Source: RGIG464 sp045643185 (GTDB taxonomy: Bacteria; Myxococcota_A; Bradymonadia; UBA4248). Taken from it: a stretch of DNA of 10,668 nucleotides. The notes under the pieces are model-generated. The model was not told the origin of the DNA. It worked only from the letters and a program-made list of their open reading frames with translations, and ran no database searches. This document shows positions 1 to 6,774 of this stretch, piece after piece. The DNA lies in assembly GCA_045643185.1 (NCBI GenBank), contig JAZUKH010000017.1, positions 1 to 10,668 of the forward strand. The letters run 5' to 3'. How positions within the stretch are numbered: the stretch's first letter is position 1; each line of letters opens with the position of its first letter. A program made the translations under genes and the position numbers.

Positions 1-280
1 GCCCACCCAGTCGATCGCCCACACGCAGCGCGCGCTCAAGGTTGGCGGGCGAACCGTTCGTCAATGCCCCCAGATTCGTGCGTTTAAGCGTCTCACTTGA
101 CGCATCGCATTCAAAATAGTGTTCAGAAAACGCAGTGACGGTCAAACAAACACCATTGACGGCGATCGATTCCCCCATTTCAAACGCCTCAAACTCGGCT
201 GAAATGCCCAGGTGTTCGCCATTTGGTTTGGCCATGCGACGAACCAGCGTGCCCGTCGCCTGAATGAGTCCCGTAAACAT
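1..280 (-). CDS. ribE: Riboflavin synthase alpha chain, N-terminal part (cut by window edge)
   Basis: Riboflavin synthase dismutates two 6,7-dimethyl-8-ribityllumazine molecules into riboflavin plus the pyrimidinedione precursor, the last step of the pathway, in the cytosol. About 93 residues are visible. They begin with the family hallmark MFTGLI and contain GESIAVNGVCLTV and the stretch ANLERALRVGDRLGG, all typical of the first of the two lumazine-binding barrels. The family is usually about 200-220 residues, so the second barrel lies beyond position 1. The start is fixed by the MFTGLI motif. The ribosome-binding site is poor (GGGG about six bases upstream). The ATG lies only 21 nt after the stop of the S9 peptidase gene, so co-transcription and perhaps translational coupling are likely. 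No FMN riboswitch sits in front of it. Confidence 0.95.
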   Translation of the reverse strand, partial: MFTGLIQATGTLVRRMAKPNGEHLGISAEFEAFEMGESIAVNGVCLTVTAFSEHYFECDASSETLKRTNLGALTNGSPANLERALRVGDRLGG

Positions 281-301
281 GTTTAACCCCGCGATGCGTC
301 C

Positions 302-2317
302 TTACGCGTTGGCGTGAGACATGAGCCAGTGAATGACTTCGGAATACCAGACGTACGAATCAGCCGGCGACAAGACCCAGTGACCTTCGTCGTGGAAGTA
401 AAGCAAACGACTCTCGACGCCCATGTATTGCAACGCCGTGAAAAGACCGACACCTTCACTGATGAAACAGCGATAGTCCTTTTCACCCTGCACGACGAGC
501 GTCGGCGTCTTGAAATTCGATACAAAACGATGCGGCGAGTGACGCAAATACGAGTCTGGGCACTCAAAGGGCTTGCCACCGAATTCATGTTCGCTGAACC
601 AAAGTTCGTCTGTGATGTAACCGGCCATTTCGGTATTAAAAATGCCGTCATGGCTTACAAATGCCTTAAAGCGATCCGTATGTCCCATGAGCCAGTTGAT
701 CATAAACCCGCCGAAAGACGCGCCAGCTGCGGTCAGACGGTTAGGATCTACACACGGGTACTGCTCGAGAACGTTGTCAACGAAAGTCAGGATGTCATCT
801 GGGCACTCGTCCGACCAACGCCCGCTGATCGCGCGCGTGATCTCGGCGCCATAGCCGGTCGAACCACGAGGATTGCAGAACGCCACCACAGCACCGCGTG
901 ACGCAAACATGGCAACGTTCCAACGATAGTGGAAAGAGTCTTCAAACGCACCCTGCGGGCCGCCGTGGATCAACAGAATGAGCGGATATTTCTTGGTCGC
1001 ATCAAAATTGGGCGGAAGCACGACCCAGCCTTCGAGCATCGTGCCATCTTTAGCTCGATAGGTCAGCGGACGACCACCGTCGATATCGCAATCACGAATG
1101 GCCGCGCCAAACTCAGTCAGGCAACGCGTTTTTTCGCTCGACTTGACTTCAGGCCAGGCATATCGCGGCTCAAAGCGTTCCAGATCAAGCAGTTCCACGA
1201 TTTCCGCAGGCTTGTTGATCGCTTCAGCACGAACCAGAACACGACCGGTCTCCGAAACGTCAAAAGCCATATAGCTATGACCACTCGTCAGCTGAACCAA
1301 GCTGTCGTCTTTCAGATCGAGCTCATAAAGGCTGCTGTGCGCAAAGTCTTGTGCCATCAACATGATCTTATTAGGCGCAATGACTTTGTAATCCCCCAGA
1401 CTGCGCTCAAAGCGCTCGAGGTAGAGACGAGTCATACCGGTCTCGAGGTCATAGACTTTGAGTCGAATGTCATCGGACTCGCTGTTCGTCTCAAGCATCG
1501 CGCCGTAGGCGATCTTCGTGTTGCTGATGAAGCGCGGACGACCGTCATTGGCGATGGAATTTGAAATGTTGACGGGCTCACCCACGGCTTCGATGCCGCA
1601 GATCTCCTGCAAATAGATCGACTGGTTGGTAGACCGGGCGAGCATGTCATCGGGATTCATAACGTAGACGATGTGTTTGCCATCGGGCGAAATATCAAAG
1701 TCATCGTCCGCGCACAACGCGATGGCCGGCACGTCTTTGTCAGCCGGCGTCAGGTCGCGCATTTCGCCCGTGCGAATGTCGACGATGAACAGGTGACGGC
1801 GCTTTTCACACCACTCGTCCCAATGACGATAAAAGAGCTTGTCAGCAATACGGGCATTGGCTTTGGGATGAGCCAATCCATAAATATCAGCCAGTGTGGG
1901 CGTCCCGGTCTCACTGATCTTCTGAACGCGTTCGCTCTCGAACTGTTCGCGCACAAACACGACGCGCGTTCCATCGCTCGAAAGCGCGATGGGACCGGCA
2001 CCGCCTTTTCCATGCGTCACACAGCGGGCATCACTGCCATCGGCATTTGCATAATAGACCTGACCGTCAGCCGCAAACACGATATGTTTGCTGTCTCGAC
2101 TGATGCGAATGCAACTCGCCCCTTTTTCGTGCAACACGACTTCGGTGCGACGACCGGTTTCGCAATCCAAATACGTGTTAATCGTCTTCTGACGATTGTT
2201 CTCAAGATCCACGCGCTTACTGATGATCCAAGCGAACTTGCCATCTGAAGAAAGACAAAAATCAGATAGACGTTCGACCTTGAACAAGTCCTCGAGCACT
2301 AACGGCCGTGACATCAT
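302..2317 (-). CDS. S9 family prolyl oligopeptidase-type serine peptidase (acylaminoacyl-peptidase-like)
   Basis: A 671-residue cytosolic peptidase with no signal peptide. Residues 1-400 show propeller-type repeats of the form S-x-DGK-x-hydrophobic (near 23, 73, 113 and 210), as expected for the beta-propeller that gates S9 enzymes. Residues 410-671 form the alpha/beta hydrolase domain: oxyanion motif HGGPQG at 451-456, nucleophile elbow GASFGG with Ser534, acid Asp614 in GEKDYR, and base His646 in DEGHW. The family removes acylated or unblocked residues or dipeptides from short peptides; the exact substrate cannot be read from sequence. Two adjacent ATGs (2317 and 2314) follow a GAGGTGG ribosome-binding site, and the second is better spaced. 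The frame stays open upstream to 2518, but that stretch is the tRNA-Val gene, so it is not coding. The gene lies between tRNA-Val and ribE on the same strand. Only 26 nt separate the tRNA terminator from the start, so no independent promoter is evident. Confidence 0.93.
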   Translation of the reverse strand: MMSRPLVLEDLFKVERLSDFCLSSDGKFAWIISKRVDLENNRQKTINTYLDCETGRRTEVVLHEKGASCIRISRDSKHIVFAADGQVYYANADGSDARCVTHGKGGAGPIALSSDGTRVVFVREQFESERVQKISETGTPTLADIYGLAHPKANARIADKLFYRHWDEWCEKRRHLFIVDIRTGEMRDLTPADKDVPAIALCADDDFDISPDGKHIVYVMNPDDMLARSTNQSIYLQEICGIEAVGEPVNISNSIANDGRPRFISNTKIAYGAMLETNSESDDIRLKVYDLETGMTRLYLERFERSLGDYKVIAPNKIMLMAQDFAHSSLYELDLKDDSLVQLTSGHSYMAFDVSETGRVLVRAEAINKPAEIVELLDLERFEPRYAWPEVKSSEKTRCLTEFGAAIRDCDIDGGRPLTYRAKDGTMLEGWVVLPPNFDATKKYPLILLIHGGPQGAFEDSFHYRWNVAMFASRGAVVAFCNPRGSTGYGAEITRAISGRWSDECPDDILTFVDNVLEQYPCVDPNRLTAAGASFGGFMINWLMGHTDRFKAFVSHDGIFNTEMAGYITDELWFSEHEFGGKPFECPDSYLRHSPHRFVSNFKTPTLVVQGEKDYRCFISEGVGLFTALQYMGVESRLLYFHDEGHWVLSPADSYVWYSEVIHWLMSHANA

Positions 2318-2343
2318 TCCACCTCGTTTGGTTGAAATAAGGC

Positions 2344-2372
2344 AAAAAAAAAGCAGCCGTTCAGGCTGCTTT
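2344..2372 (-). terminator. Intrinsic terminator of tRNA-Val
   Basis: On the minus strand an AGCAGCC/GGCTGCT stem (about 9 bp with flanking A-T pairs, 5-nt loop) is followed directly by nine T. It begins 4 nt after the tRNA 3' end. This is a classic Rho-independent terminator placed between the tRNA and the S9 peptidase gene. Confidence 0.88.
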
Positions 2373-2376
2373 GAAA

Positions 2377-2448
<72 letters not shown>

Positions 2449-2486
2449 GCGTACAACCAGTTTTTCTGGTCAACGGACGAGCGCGG

Positions 2487-2515
2487 CTTATAAACAAGTT
2501 CGACGTACCTGTCAA
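2487..2515 (-). promoter_or_regulatory. Strong sigma-70-type promoter of tRNA-Val
   Basis: Minus-strand -35 TTGACA (2515-2510), a 17-nt spacer and -10 TATAAG (2492-2487), so one mismatch to consensus in total. The bases right after the -10 are GC-rich (CCGCGC). Such discriminators are typical of stable-RNA promoters under stringent control; that regulation is inference here. Initiation near 2480 leaves a leader of about 30 nt that contains a small ACCAG/CTGGT hairpin (2456-2470). Confidence 0.85.
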
Positions 2516-2566
2516 CAAAAATCGTAATTATTTTTCGCTCGACGTTACGGTTCAATTTGGAGAACC

Positions 2567-2585
2567 GCGCGCCGAAACGGCGCGC
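2567..2585 (-). terminator. Possible terminator hairpin after the Cys-rich lipoprotein gene
   Basis: A perfect 8-bp stem (GCGCGCCG/CGGCGCGC, 3-nt loop) lies about 35 nt after the stop codon of the 446-residue lipoprotein gene. Flanking AATTT and AAATT could extend it. The T-tract expected on the minus strand is weak (GGTTCTCC), so this may be only a 3' stabilising hairpin. Confidence 0.4.
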
Positions 2586-2619
2586 AAATTCTCATCAACA
2601 AAGCACAAACCAATAAGGA

Positions 2620-3960
2620 TTACAGCATTTTGCAGGAAATATACTCACCTTTGCAATCATCACTACCACAGCTGTCTTTACATTCATTCGGGTCATCGGT
2701 GCACGCGGTCAAGCTGCCGTTGGGCGTTCCCATGTGATAAGCATAGCCACTACAGCAATCACTTCCTTTTAGTTTATTCTTATCAATTCCTTCAGTAGTC
2801 ACAGCGACTGAAAACAATGTGCCAGTCAAACAGCAACGCCCCAACGAACAAGCTTGAACAGATATTTCATGGGAATTCTTTAAATCACAAGCAGTGTAGT
2901 TGCCCAAAATCCCGCACGCGCTATCATCAACCAGATGACTAACTTCTGATTTAAGCGCAAAACATGTATCTTTTTCGTCAGGATAATATTTCTGAATGTC
3001 ACTTTCAGTCAGACAATATTGATAACTATACCCGTCGACGAGATCAATGGCAAATTGCTTCCATGTTTTATTGGCCAAAATATCGGTTTCTGCATTTTGG
3101 CAATCGGGACGATCAGCAAGATAGACATATTTTTTGGCATTCGGATCACAGCATTCCCCTGCTGGCTGTTTAGGAAATATCCCGCCACCATTGGCAACAC
3201 ACACTTTGCCAGCCTTACAGGCATAATTGTCATCAACAACAGCATTGCCGCAAGCGCCACAATTGTTTGCATCATTCGCTAAGTCGAAGCAACCTTCAGC
3301 GCCTTCACAGTTTTGCCACCCTTCGGGACAGACACACTCACCGGCTACACAAACTAGGTTGTCCTTACAAATCGCTTGGTCTTCCCAGCTATTATTTTTA
3401 CACACTCTTGGGCGTTTGCCATCCGCGTCGCAGCTTTTTGCCCCTTCTTGGCAGATTCGGCACTCGCCATCACCAATACAACCGTTTTCACAGGCTGACT
3501 GGGGCTTCCAGGCATTCGATTCACACAGCTCTGGCGTTTTGCCATCGCTGCCGCATCGACGCTTACCATCAGTACAAACATTATCGGTCACGGGGTCGTC
3601 TGTTTTGTCTTTACACTTGTTGCCTTCGCAGCCGTTCGGACAGTCCTGTCCATCCTTCCATTCACCGTCTACGCACTTCTGAAGCTTCTTGCCGTCAGAA
3701 GCGCACTGAGAAGCACCATTCGTACATTTAGTCGTAGTATCGTTGGCTTTACAATCATCACCATCGCAGCCATTAGGACAGTCTTTTTGATATACCCAAG
3801 TCTGCCCCACACACAGACTAAGATAGGCTCCAGTTTGTGTTGTCTTACAGCTTATTTCATTATCGGTTGTACACTCAGTTACCACCGGGTCTTCCAGACA
3901 TCCCAAAGCGAACAGCGCAGTCAAAGTAAGGGCGGAAAGAAAAACCAGTTTGTGTTTCAT
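2620..3960 (-). CDS. Cysteine-rich lipoprotein with four six-cysteine tandem repeats
   Basis: A 446-residue protein of unknown function. The N-terminus (MKHKLVFLSALTLTALFALGC) is a type II signal peptide with Cys21 as the lipidation site, so it should be anchored in a membrane, probably the outer one. About 49 cysteines are present. Residues 30-209 hold four units of roughly 40 residues, each with six cysteines: 30/38/50/61/65/70, 79/86/96/107/111/116, 129/136/146/157/161/167 and 170/177/187/198/204/209. Most carry a C-x6-C-x(S/A)DGK-x4-C pattern. Residues 211-254 carry the NCGACG-type motif common in myxobacterial surface proteins. The C-terminal half has vicinal CC pairs (270-271, 376-377, 402-403). 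Disulfide-locked surface adhesion or binding is inference. The start has a strong GGAGGAG site 8 nt upstream. It looks more AT-rich than its neighbours and stands alone, with its own promoter. Confidence 0.9.
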   Translation of the reverse strand: MKHKLVFLSALTLTALFALGCLEDPVVTECTTDNEISCKTTQTGAYLSLCVGQTWVYQKDCPNGCDGDDCKANDTTTKCTNGASQCASDGKKLQKCVDGEWKDGQDCPNGCEGNKCKDKTDDPVTDNVCTDGKRRCGSDGKTPELCESNAWKPQSACENGCIGDGECRICQEGAKSCDADGKRPRVCKNNSWEDQAICKDNLVCVAGECVCPEGWQNCEGAEGCFDLANDANNCGACGNAVVDDNYACKAGKVCVANGGGIFPKQPAGECCDPNAKKYVYLADRPDCQNAETDILANKTWKQFAIDLVDGYSYQYCLTESDIQKYYPDEKDTCFALKSEVSHLVDDSACGILGNYTACDLKNSHEISVQACSLGRCCLTGTLFSVAVTTEGIDKNKLKGSDCCSGYAYHMGTPNGSLTACTDDPNECKDSCGSDDCKGEYISCKML

Positions 3961-4049
3961 AAGACACTCCTCCTACGTGAAAACGTACAGGTTAATGATT
4001 GAGTCAAAAAAGGCACCCAATTTTTTAAAAAACAGAACAAACTGGTGTA

Positions 4050-4078
4050 CGTATATGTATACATATATATATAGTCAA
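4050..4078 (-). promoter_or_regulatory. Probable promoter of the Cys-rich lipoprotein gene
   Basis: Minus-strand -35 TTGACT (4078-4073), a 17-nt spacer and -10 TATACG (4055-4050), about 90 nt upstream of the ATG. The spacer is almost pure alternating AT and includes the perfect 16-bp palindrome at 4052-4067 (centre GTATAC). That palindrome could be an operator or simply an easily melted tract. Confidence 0.5.
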
Positions 4079-4393
4079 TAAAAATTGTGGCGTTTGGTTA
4101 AAAAAAGTTACAGCCCAGCTGAGTGCCCGCGCTTATGACGCGCGGGCAAAAAAGTGGTGGTGAAGGAAGATAGCGCATACCCTCCCGCCCGTCTTGCCTA
4201 TGGCTTCGACGGACGAGGTCATTCAAATCAGCGCCCCCTCCCAGCCTCGTAAGCGTACGTTAGCTTATGTGCAAAGACATCATGAAACCACCGCGCTTCG
4301 AACGCTTCGCGTTCATGCGCTCTCAATTTTCAATTTGGCTGAGTTGAAAAAAAGGTTACGACTCAACCCCGAAAGAGACGACAAAACGACAAT
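4079..4393. other. Intergenic region with several hairpins, no gene recognised
   Basis: No convincing coding frame or ribosome-binding site lies in this stretch between the sspB-like gene and the Cys-rich lipoprotein promoter. It holds several foldable segments: an 8-bp GC stem at 4125-4147 (GCCCGCGC/GCGCGGGC) with no T-tract after it on either strand, CGTAAGC/GCTTATG at 4248-4269, a nested hairpin GAACGC-TTC-GCGTTC inside GCGC/GCGC at 4293-4320, and a 10-bp imperfect stem at 4337-4368. These could belong to a small RNA or a long 3' untranslated region. I do not recognise tmRNA, SRP RNA, RNase P RNA or 6S RNA in it. Confidence 0.4.
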
Positions 4394-4411
4394 CGGGGGC
4401 ATAAGCCCCCG
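4394..4411 (-). terminator. Possible terminator of the sspB-like gene
   Basis: A 7-bp GC stem (CGGGGGC/GCCCCCG, loop TTAT on the minus strand) begins 20 nt after the stop codon. The following bases are only moderately T-rich (ATTGTCGTTTTG). The hairpin is very stable, but the T-tract is interrupted. Confidence 0.5.
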
Positions 4412-4431
4412 GTTAAATGAAAACGAGAAAA

Positions 4432-5169
4432 TTAAACGAGGTGCAACCCGCCCCAAGGTTTAGGCGGCTCATCATCGCCATCATCCTCGTCACCCTTGGC
4501 ATCTTCTTCACATTCATCATCTTCGTCGTCTTCGCTGTCAATGGTGGCCTCACCACGAACGACGGCAGCCTGAAAATCTTTTTTCGCTGCATTCAGGCGA
4601 TCGAGAATGGCCTGCATGCCTTCAGGAGAAGGAGACGGATTTTCTTCACCAACACTCAGACGTTGGCACATAGCTTCGAGCTCATCAGGGCTCATATCGG
4701 GATTGAGCAATCTAAGCGTCGACTCAACGAGTTCCTTATCGGAAGGCGTCTGGATATCGTCGCAGATATCGGCGTATTTACCTTCCTGGTAATCACGGAA
4801 TACCTGCACAGCTTCCATAGGCGAAATGACGAGTGAGAGCTGTTCGACCGAGAAATTTTCGGCACAAACGTATTTTTCACCAAGGACCTGACTGGAGATC
4901 GCGATGACCGCGCCCCAAGGGATATCGCAAAAATGGTTGACACCGCCGAACGAAAGACTAGCGCGCACGCCGCGCGCATCGACCTGAAAATCATCAATGC
5001 CAAAACGATAACTGAAATTCAGACGCAAAATCGGTTCACTGCGGAACTGAGCAGGGACTTTGACACCAAGCAGGCCGGGGATCAGGTGAACCATCGCGAC
5101 ACCGGCGTCCAAAAGTCTTTCCATAATGGGGTAATAATCTTCGACAGATTTGACTAGATTAAAGCTCAT
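4432..5169 (-). CDS. sspB: SspB-family ClpXP adaptor (stringent starvation protein B-like)
   Basis: A 245-residue cytosolic protein. Residues about 34-95 match the SspB fold pattern: GVKVPAQF, then ILRLNFSYRF, then a FGGVNHFCDIPWGAVIAI segment. This parallels E. coli SspB, in which GVxVP, a VLNLS-like strand and an IPxGAxxAI strand occur in the same order. SspB binds ssrA-tagged or other substrates and delivers them to the ClpXP protease. Residues 96-205 form a helical extension that E. coli SspB lacks. Residues 211-234 form a highly acidic linker, and the chain ends PPKPWGGLHLV, which resembles the ClpX-docking tail of classical SspB. The ATG follows an AGAGGT site. The gene begins only 33 nt after the terminator of the upstream lipoprotein gene, so its promoter is unclear. 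The family call is by recognition, without a profile search. Confidence 0.75.
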   Translation of the reverse strand: MSFNLVKSVEDYYPIMERLLDAGVAMVHLIPGLLGVKVPAQFRSEPILRLNFSYRFGIDDFQVDARGVRASLSFGGVNHFCDIPWGAVIAISSQVLGEKYVCAENFSVEQLSLVISPMEAVQVFRDYQEGKYADICDDIQTPSDKELVESTLRLLNPDMSPDELEAMCQRLSVGEENPSPSPEGMQAILDRLNAAKKDFQAAVVRGEATIDSEDDEDDECEEDAKGDEDDGDDEPPKPWGGLHLV

Positions 5170-5202
5170 ATTTTACCTCTAGGTTGGGCGCCGAATGGCG
5201 GT

Positions 5203-5229
5203 AAAAAAAGCGGCCAGAGAACTGGCCGC
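5203..5229 (-). terminator. Intrinsic terminator after the 351-residue lipoprotein gene
   Basis: On the minus strand a perfect 8-bp stem (GCGGCCAG/CTGGCCGC, loop TTCT) is followed by seven T. It lies 36 nt after the lipoprotein stop codon and 33 nt before the sspB-like start codon. Confidence 0.9.
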
Positions 5230-5265
5230 ACCATACAAAATAATTATACGTTAATCGTAAACGAA

Positions 5266-6321
5266 TTAGTTATTGCCAATCGCAGCTTTAGCAGCGGCGG
5301 CCGCAGCAGCGGGATCTTTAGCGGCGGCGTTCAACGCGGCTTTAGCAGCTTCGGGATCTTTGGCAGCGGCGTCAATGGCTTTGGCAGCGGCAGCCTGAGC
5401 AGCCACAGGATCTTTCGCCGCCGCATCGATGACATCATTCACAGCGGCTTTGGCTTCGGCACCGTCTTTGACAGCAGCGTCAATGGCTTTATCAGCAGCG
5501 TCTTTGGCCGCCTGAGCATCTTTAGCCACGTCGTTGATGGCACCGTTCACGGCATCTTTAGCAGCTTCGGTATCTTTGACAGCCGCGTCGACTGCGTTGT
5601 CGATGGCAGCTTTGGCATCGGCGGGCACAGCAGCACCGTCAGCTGCAGGCGCAGCGGCACCGTCAGCTGCAGGCGCAGCGGCACCGTCAGCTGCAGGCGC
5701 AGCGGCACCGTCAGCAGCAGCGCCACCAGCGGCAGGAGCAGCAGCATTCGGAGCCATGACGCCCATGATTTTCTGGAGCGTTGCATCGATTTCAGCACGT
5801 TCGGGCGAGTTTTCGCATTTGGAATAGGAACGAAGTTCGAGCATGACGCCCATCATACGGGCTTTGTTCTTTTCGTTAACGCTGGCTTTCACATCGTCCG
5901 GCAACGTCGTCAGGATCTTGCCACCTTCAAGTTTGCTTTTGGTTTCATCGTTGTCGAGCTTTTTGAGTTCAGCAAGCACGTCTGCGCAATTTTCTTTTTT
6001 ACCGGCAACCGCAATGTCATGAAGGACTAGAAAAACGCCATCGGCAGCGGCATCCACTTCGGGCGGAATAGGCGCCATCGGAGCAGGCGGAACAGCTGCA
6101 GCATCGGCAACAGGCGGAACAGCAGCGGCATCAGCAGCAGGCGCTGCGGCATCGGCAGCAGGCGCTGCGGCATCAGCAGCGGGCGCGGCGGCAGCGGCAT
6201 CAGCAGCAGGTGCTGCGGCATCGGCGGCAGGCGCAGGCGCAACTTCTTCTTTCTTGCAGCCCACAAAAGCCGCACTCACCAAAAGTGCGGAAACCAAAAT
6301 CAAAACGACACGTTTAAACAT
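5266..6321 (-). CDS. Ala-rich lipoprotein with a two-cysteine central domain
   Basis: A 351-residue protein of unknown function. MFKRVVLILVSALLVSAAFVGC is a type II signal peptide (Cys22 lipidated, Phe rather than Leu at -3) followed by charged KKEE. Residues 27-92 are Ala/Pro/Asp low complexity (AAAPAAD repeats). Residues 93-188 form a normal-complexity, probably helical domain with Cys112 and Cys169. Residues 190-235 are a second Ala/Pro linker containing perfect DNA repeats. Residues 236-351 hold tandem helical repeats of about 18 residues (IDAAxKDPxAAKAA type), which resemble an amphipathic LEA-like or apolipoprotein-like helix. The start chosen has GAGGAG upstream and a proper signal peptide; an ATG 11 codons earlier lacks both. 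The central domain resembles the 133-residue periplasmic protein encoded just upstream. A periplasmic spacer or envelope-binding role is inference. Confidence 0.88.
   Translation of the reverse strand: MFKRVVLILVSALLVSAAFVGCKKEEVAPAPAADAAAPAADAAAAAPAADAAAPAADAAAPAADAAAVPPVADAAAVPPAPMAPIPPEVDAAADGVFLVLHDIAVAGKKENCADVLAELKKLDNDETKSKLEGGKILTTLPDDVKASVNEKNKARMMGVMLELRSYSKCENSPERAEIDATLQKIMGVMAPNAAAPAAGGAAADGAAAPAADGAAAPAADGAAAPAADGAAVPADAKAAIDNAVDAAVKDTEAAKDAVNGAINDVAKDAQAAKDAADKAIDAAVKDGAEAKAAVNDVIDAAAKDPVAAQAAAAKAIDAAAKDPEAAKAALNAAAKDPAAAAAAAKAAIGNN
5633..5720 (-). repeat. Perfect 24-bp tandem repeat inside the lipoprotein gene
   Basis: Three identical 24-bp copies (5633-5656, 5657-5680, 5681-5704) are followed by a partial fourth from 5705. 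They encode an 8-residue Ala/Pro/Asp/Gly unit in the second linker. The unit is a multiple of three, so copy-number changes would lengthen or shorten the linker without a frameshift. Confidence 0.92.
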
Positions 6322-6463
6322 AACTTTCTCCTCATAAAACAATGGTCCGAACACAAACCACTGGGTTGTTTATCGAAAAATTCCCCCTAAAACTTACCGG
6401 CTTATCGACCTTATACGAAAAAATAGCAAGCAGGAATGCCTTATTTCCAATTTACACCATTAC
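6322..6463. other. Upstream region of the 351-residue lipoprotein gene
   Basis: AT-rich non-coding sequence. It must hold the lipoprotein promoter, reading on the minus strand, but I cannot assign -35 and -10 boxes with confidence; TATAAG on the minus strand near 6410 has no good -35 partner. No gene is visible. Confidence 0.35.
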
Positions 6464-6710
6464 GGCTCAGGCGAGGGTAGGCAAAATCATATATTTCAGC
6501 CGTAGCGAAGCCGAAGGCGAGCAGGCTGAGATCGATGAGCGGACGCGAGTTGTTCGAAACCCAAGTGTAGCAACGTAACGGAGTACGTCGTCGCGTCCGC
6601 CGAATCCAAACGAAGTTTGCGTTGATTTATCTTATCTGTTCCTGAAGCGGCCGTGTGGCTTGTTTGAGCAAAGCGAGTTCCACACGGCCGACAATAAAAG
6701 CGCCTGGGCC
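6464..6710 (+). other. Candidate structured RNA or intergenic repeat (multi-branched fold)
   Basis: A 247-nt non-coding block closed by a 10-bp stem, GGCTCAGGCG (6464-6473) with CGCCTGGGCC (6701-6710). All ten positions pair on the plus strand if one U-G wobble is allowed; on the minus strand that position is a C-A mismatch. Inside are four hairpins: TCAGCC/GGCTGA with an inner GCC-GAA-GGC (6496-6529); a perfect 10-bp stem GCGGACGCGA/TCGCGTCCGC (6539-6600) with smaller inner stems such as ACGTA/TACGT; CAAAC-GAA-GTTTG (6607-6619); and a perfect 11-bp stem CGGCCGTGTGG/CCACACGGCCG (6648-6690). I do not recognise a known RNA family. No promoter or terminator is clear on either strand. Strand choice rests only on the wobble pair. 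Confidence 0.45.
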
Positions 6711-6774
6711 TGCTCAAAATGAAAGGTTCAAGAATAAACGCAAAACCTAAAACGAATTGTGATCCCCGGTTTGA

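Noticed and set aside
314..2248. Long open frames antisense to the S9 peptidase (e.g. 314-901, 929-1564, 1673-2248, plus strand)
   Set aside because: They mirror the codon bias of the peptidase gene, lack family motifs and ribosome-binding sites, and overlap it completely.
4125..4147. An 8-bp GC hairpin considered as a terminator
   Set aside because: No T-tract follows it on either strand; A or mixed bases do.
4194..4463. An 89-codon open frame on the plus strand in the intergenic region
   Set aside because: No ribosome-binding site, low-complexity basic composition, and it runs into the 3' end of the sspB-like gene.
6496..6717. A 73-codon minus-strand open frame across the structured block
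   Set aside because: It has no ribosome-binding site and its translation follows the inverted repeats; the block is better explained as RNA/DNA structure.
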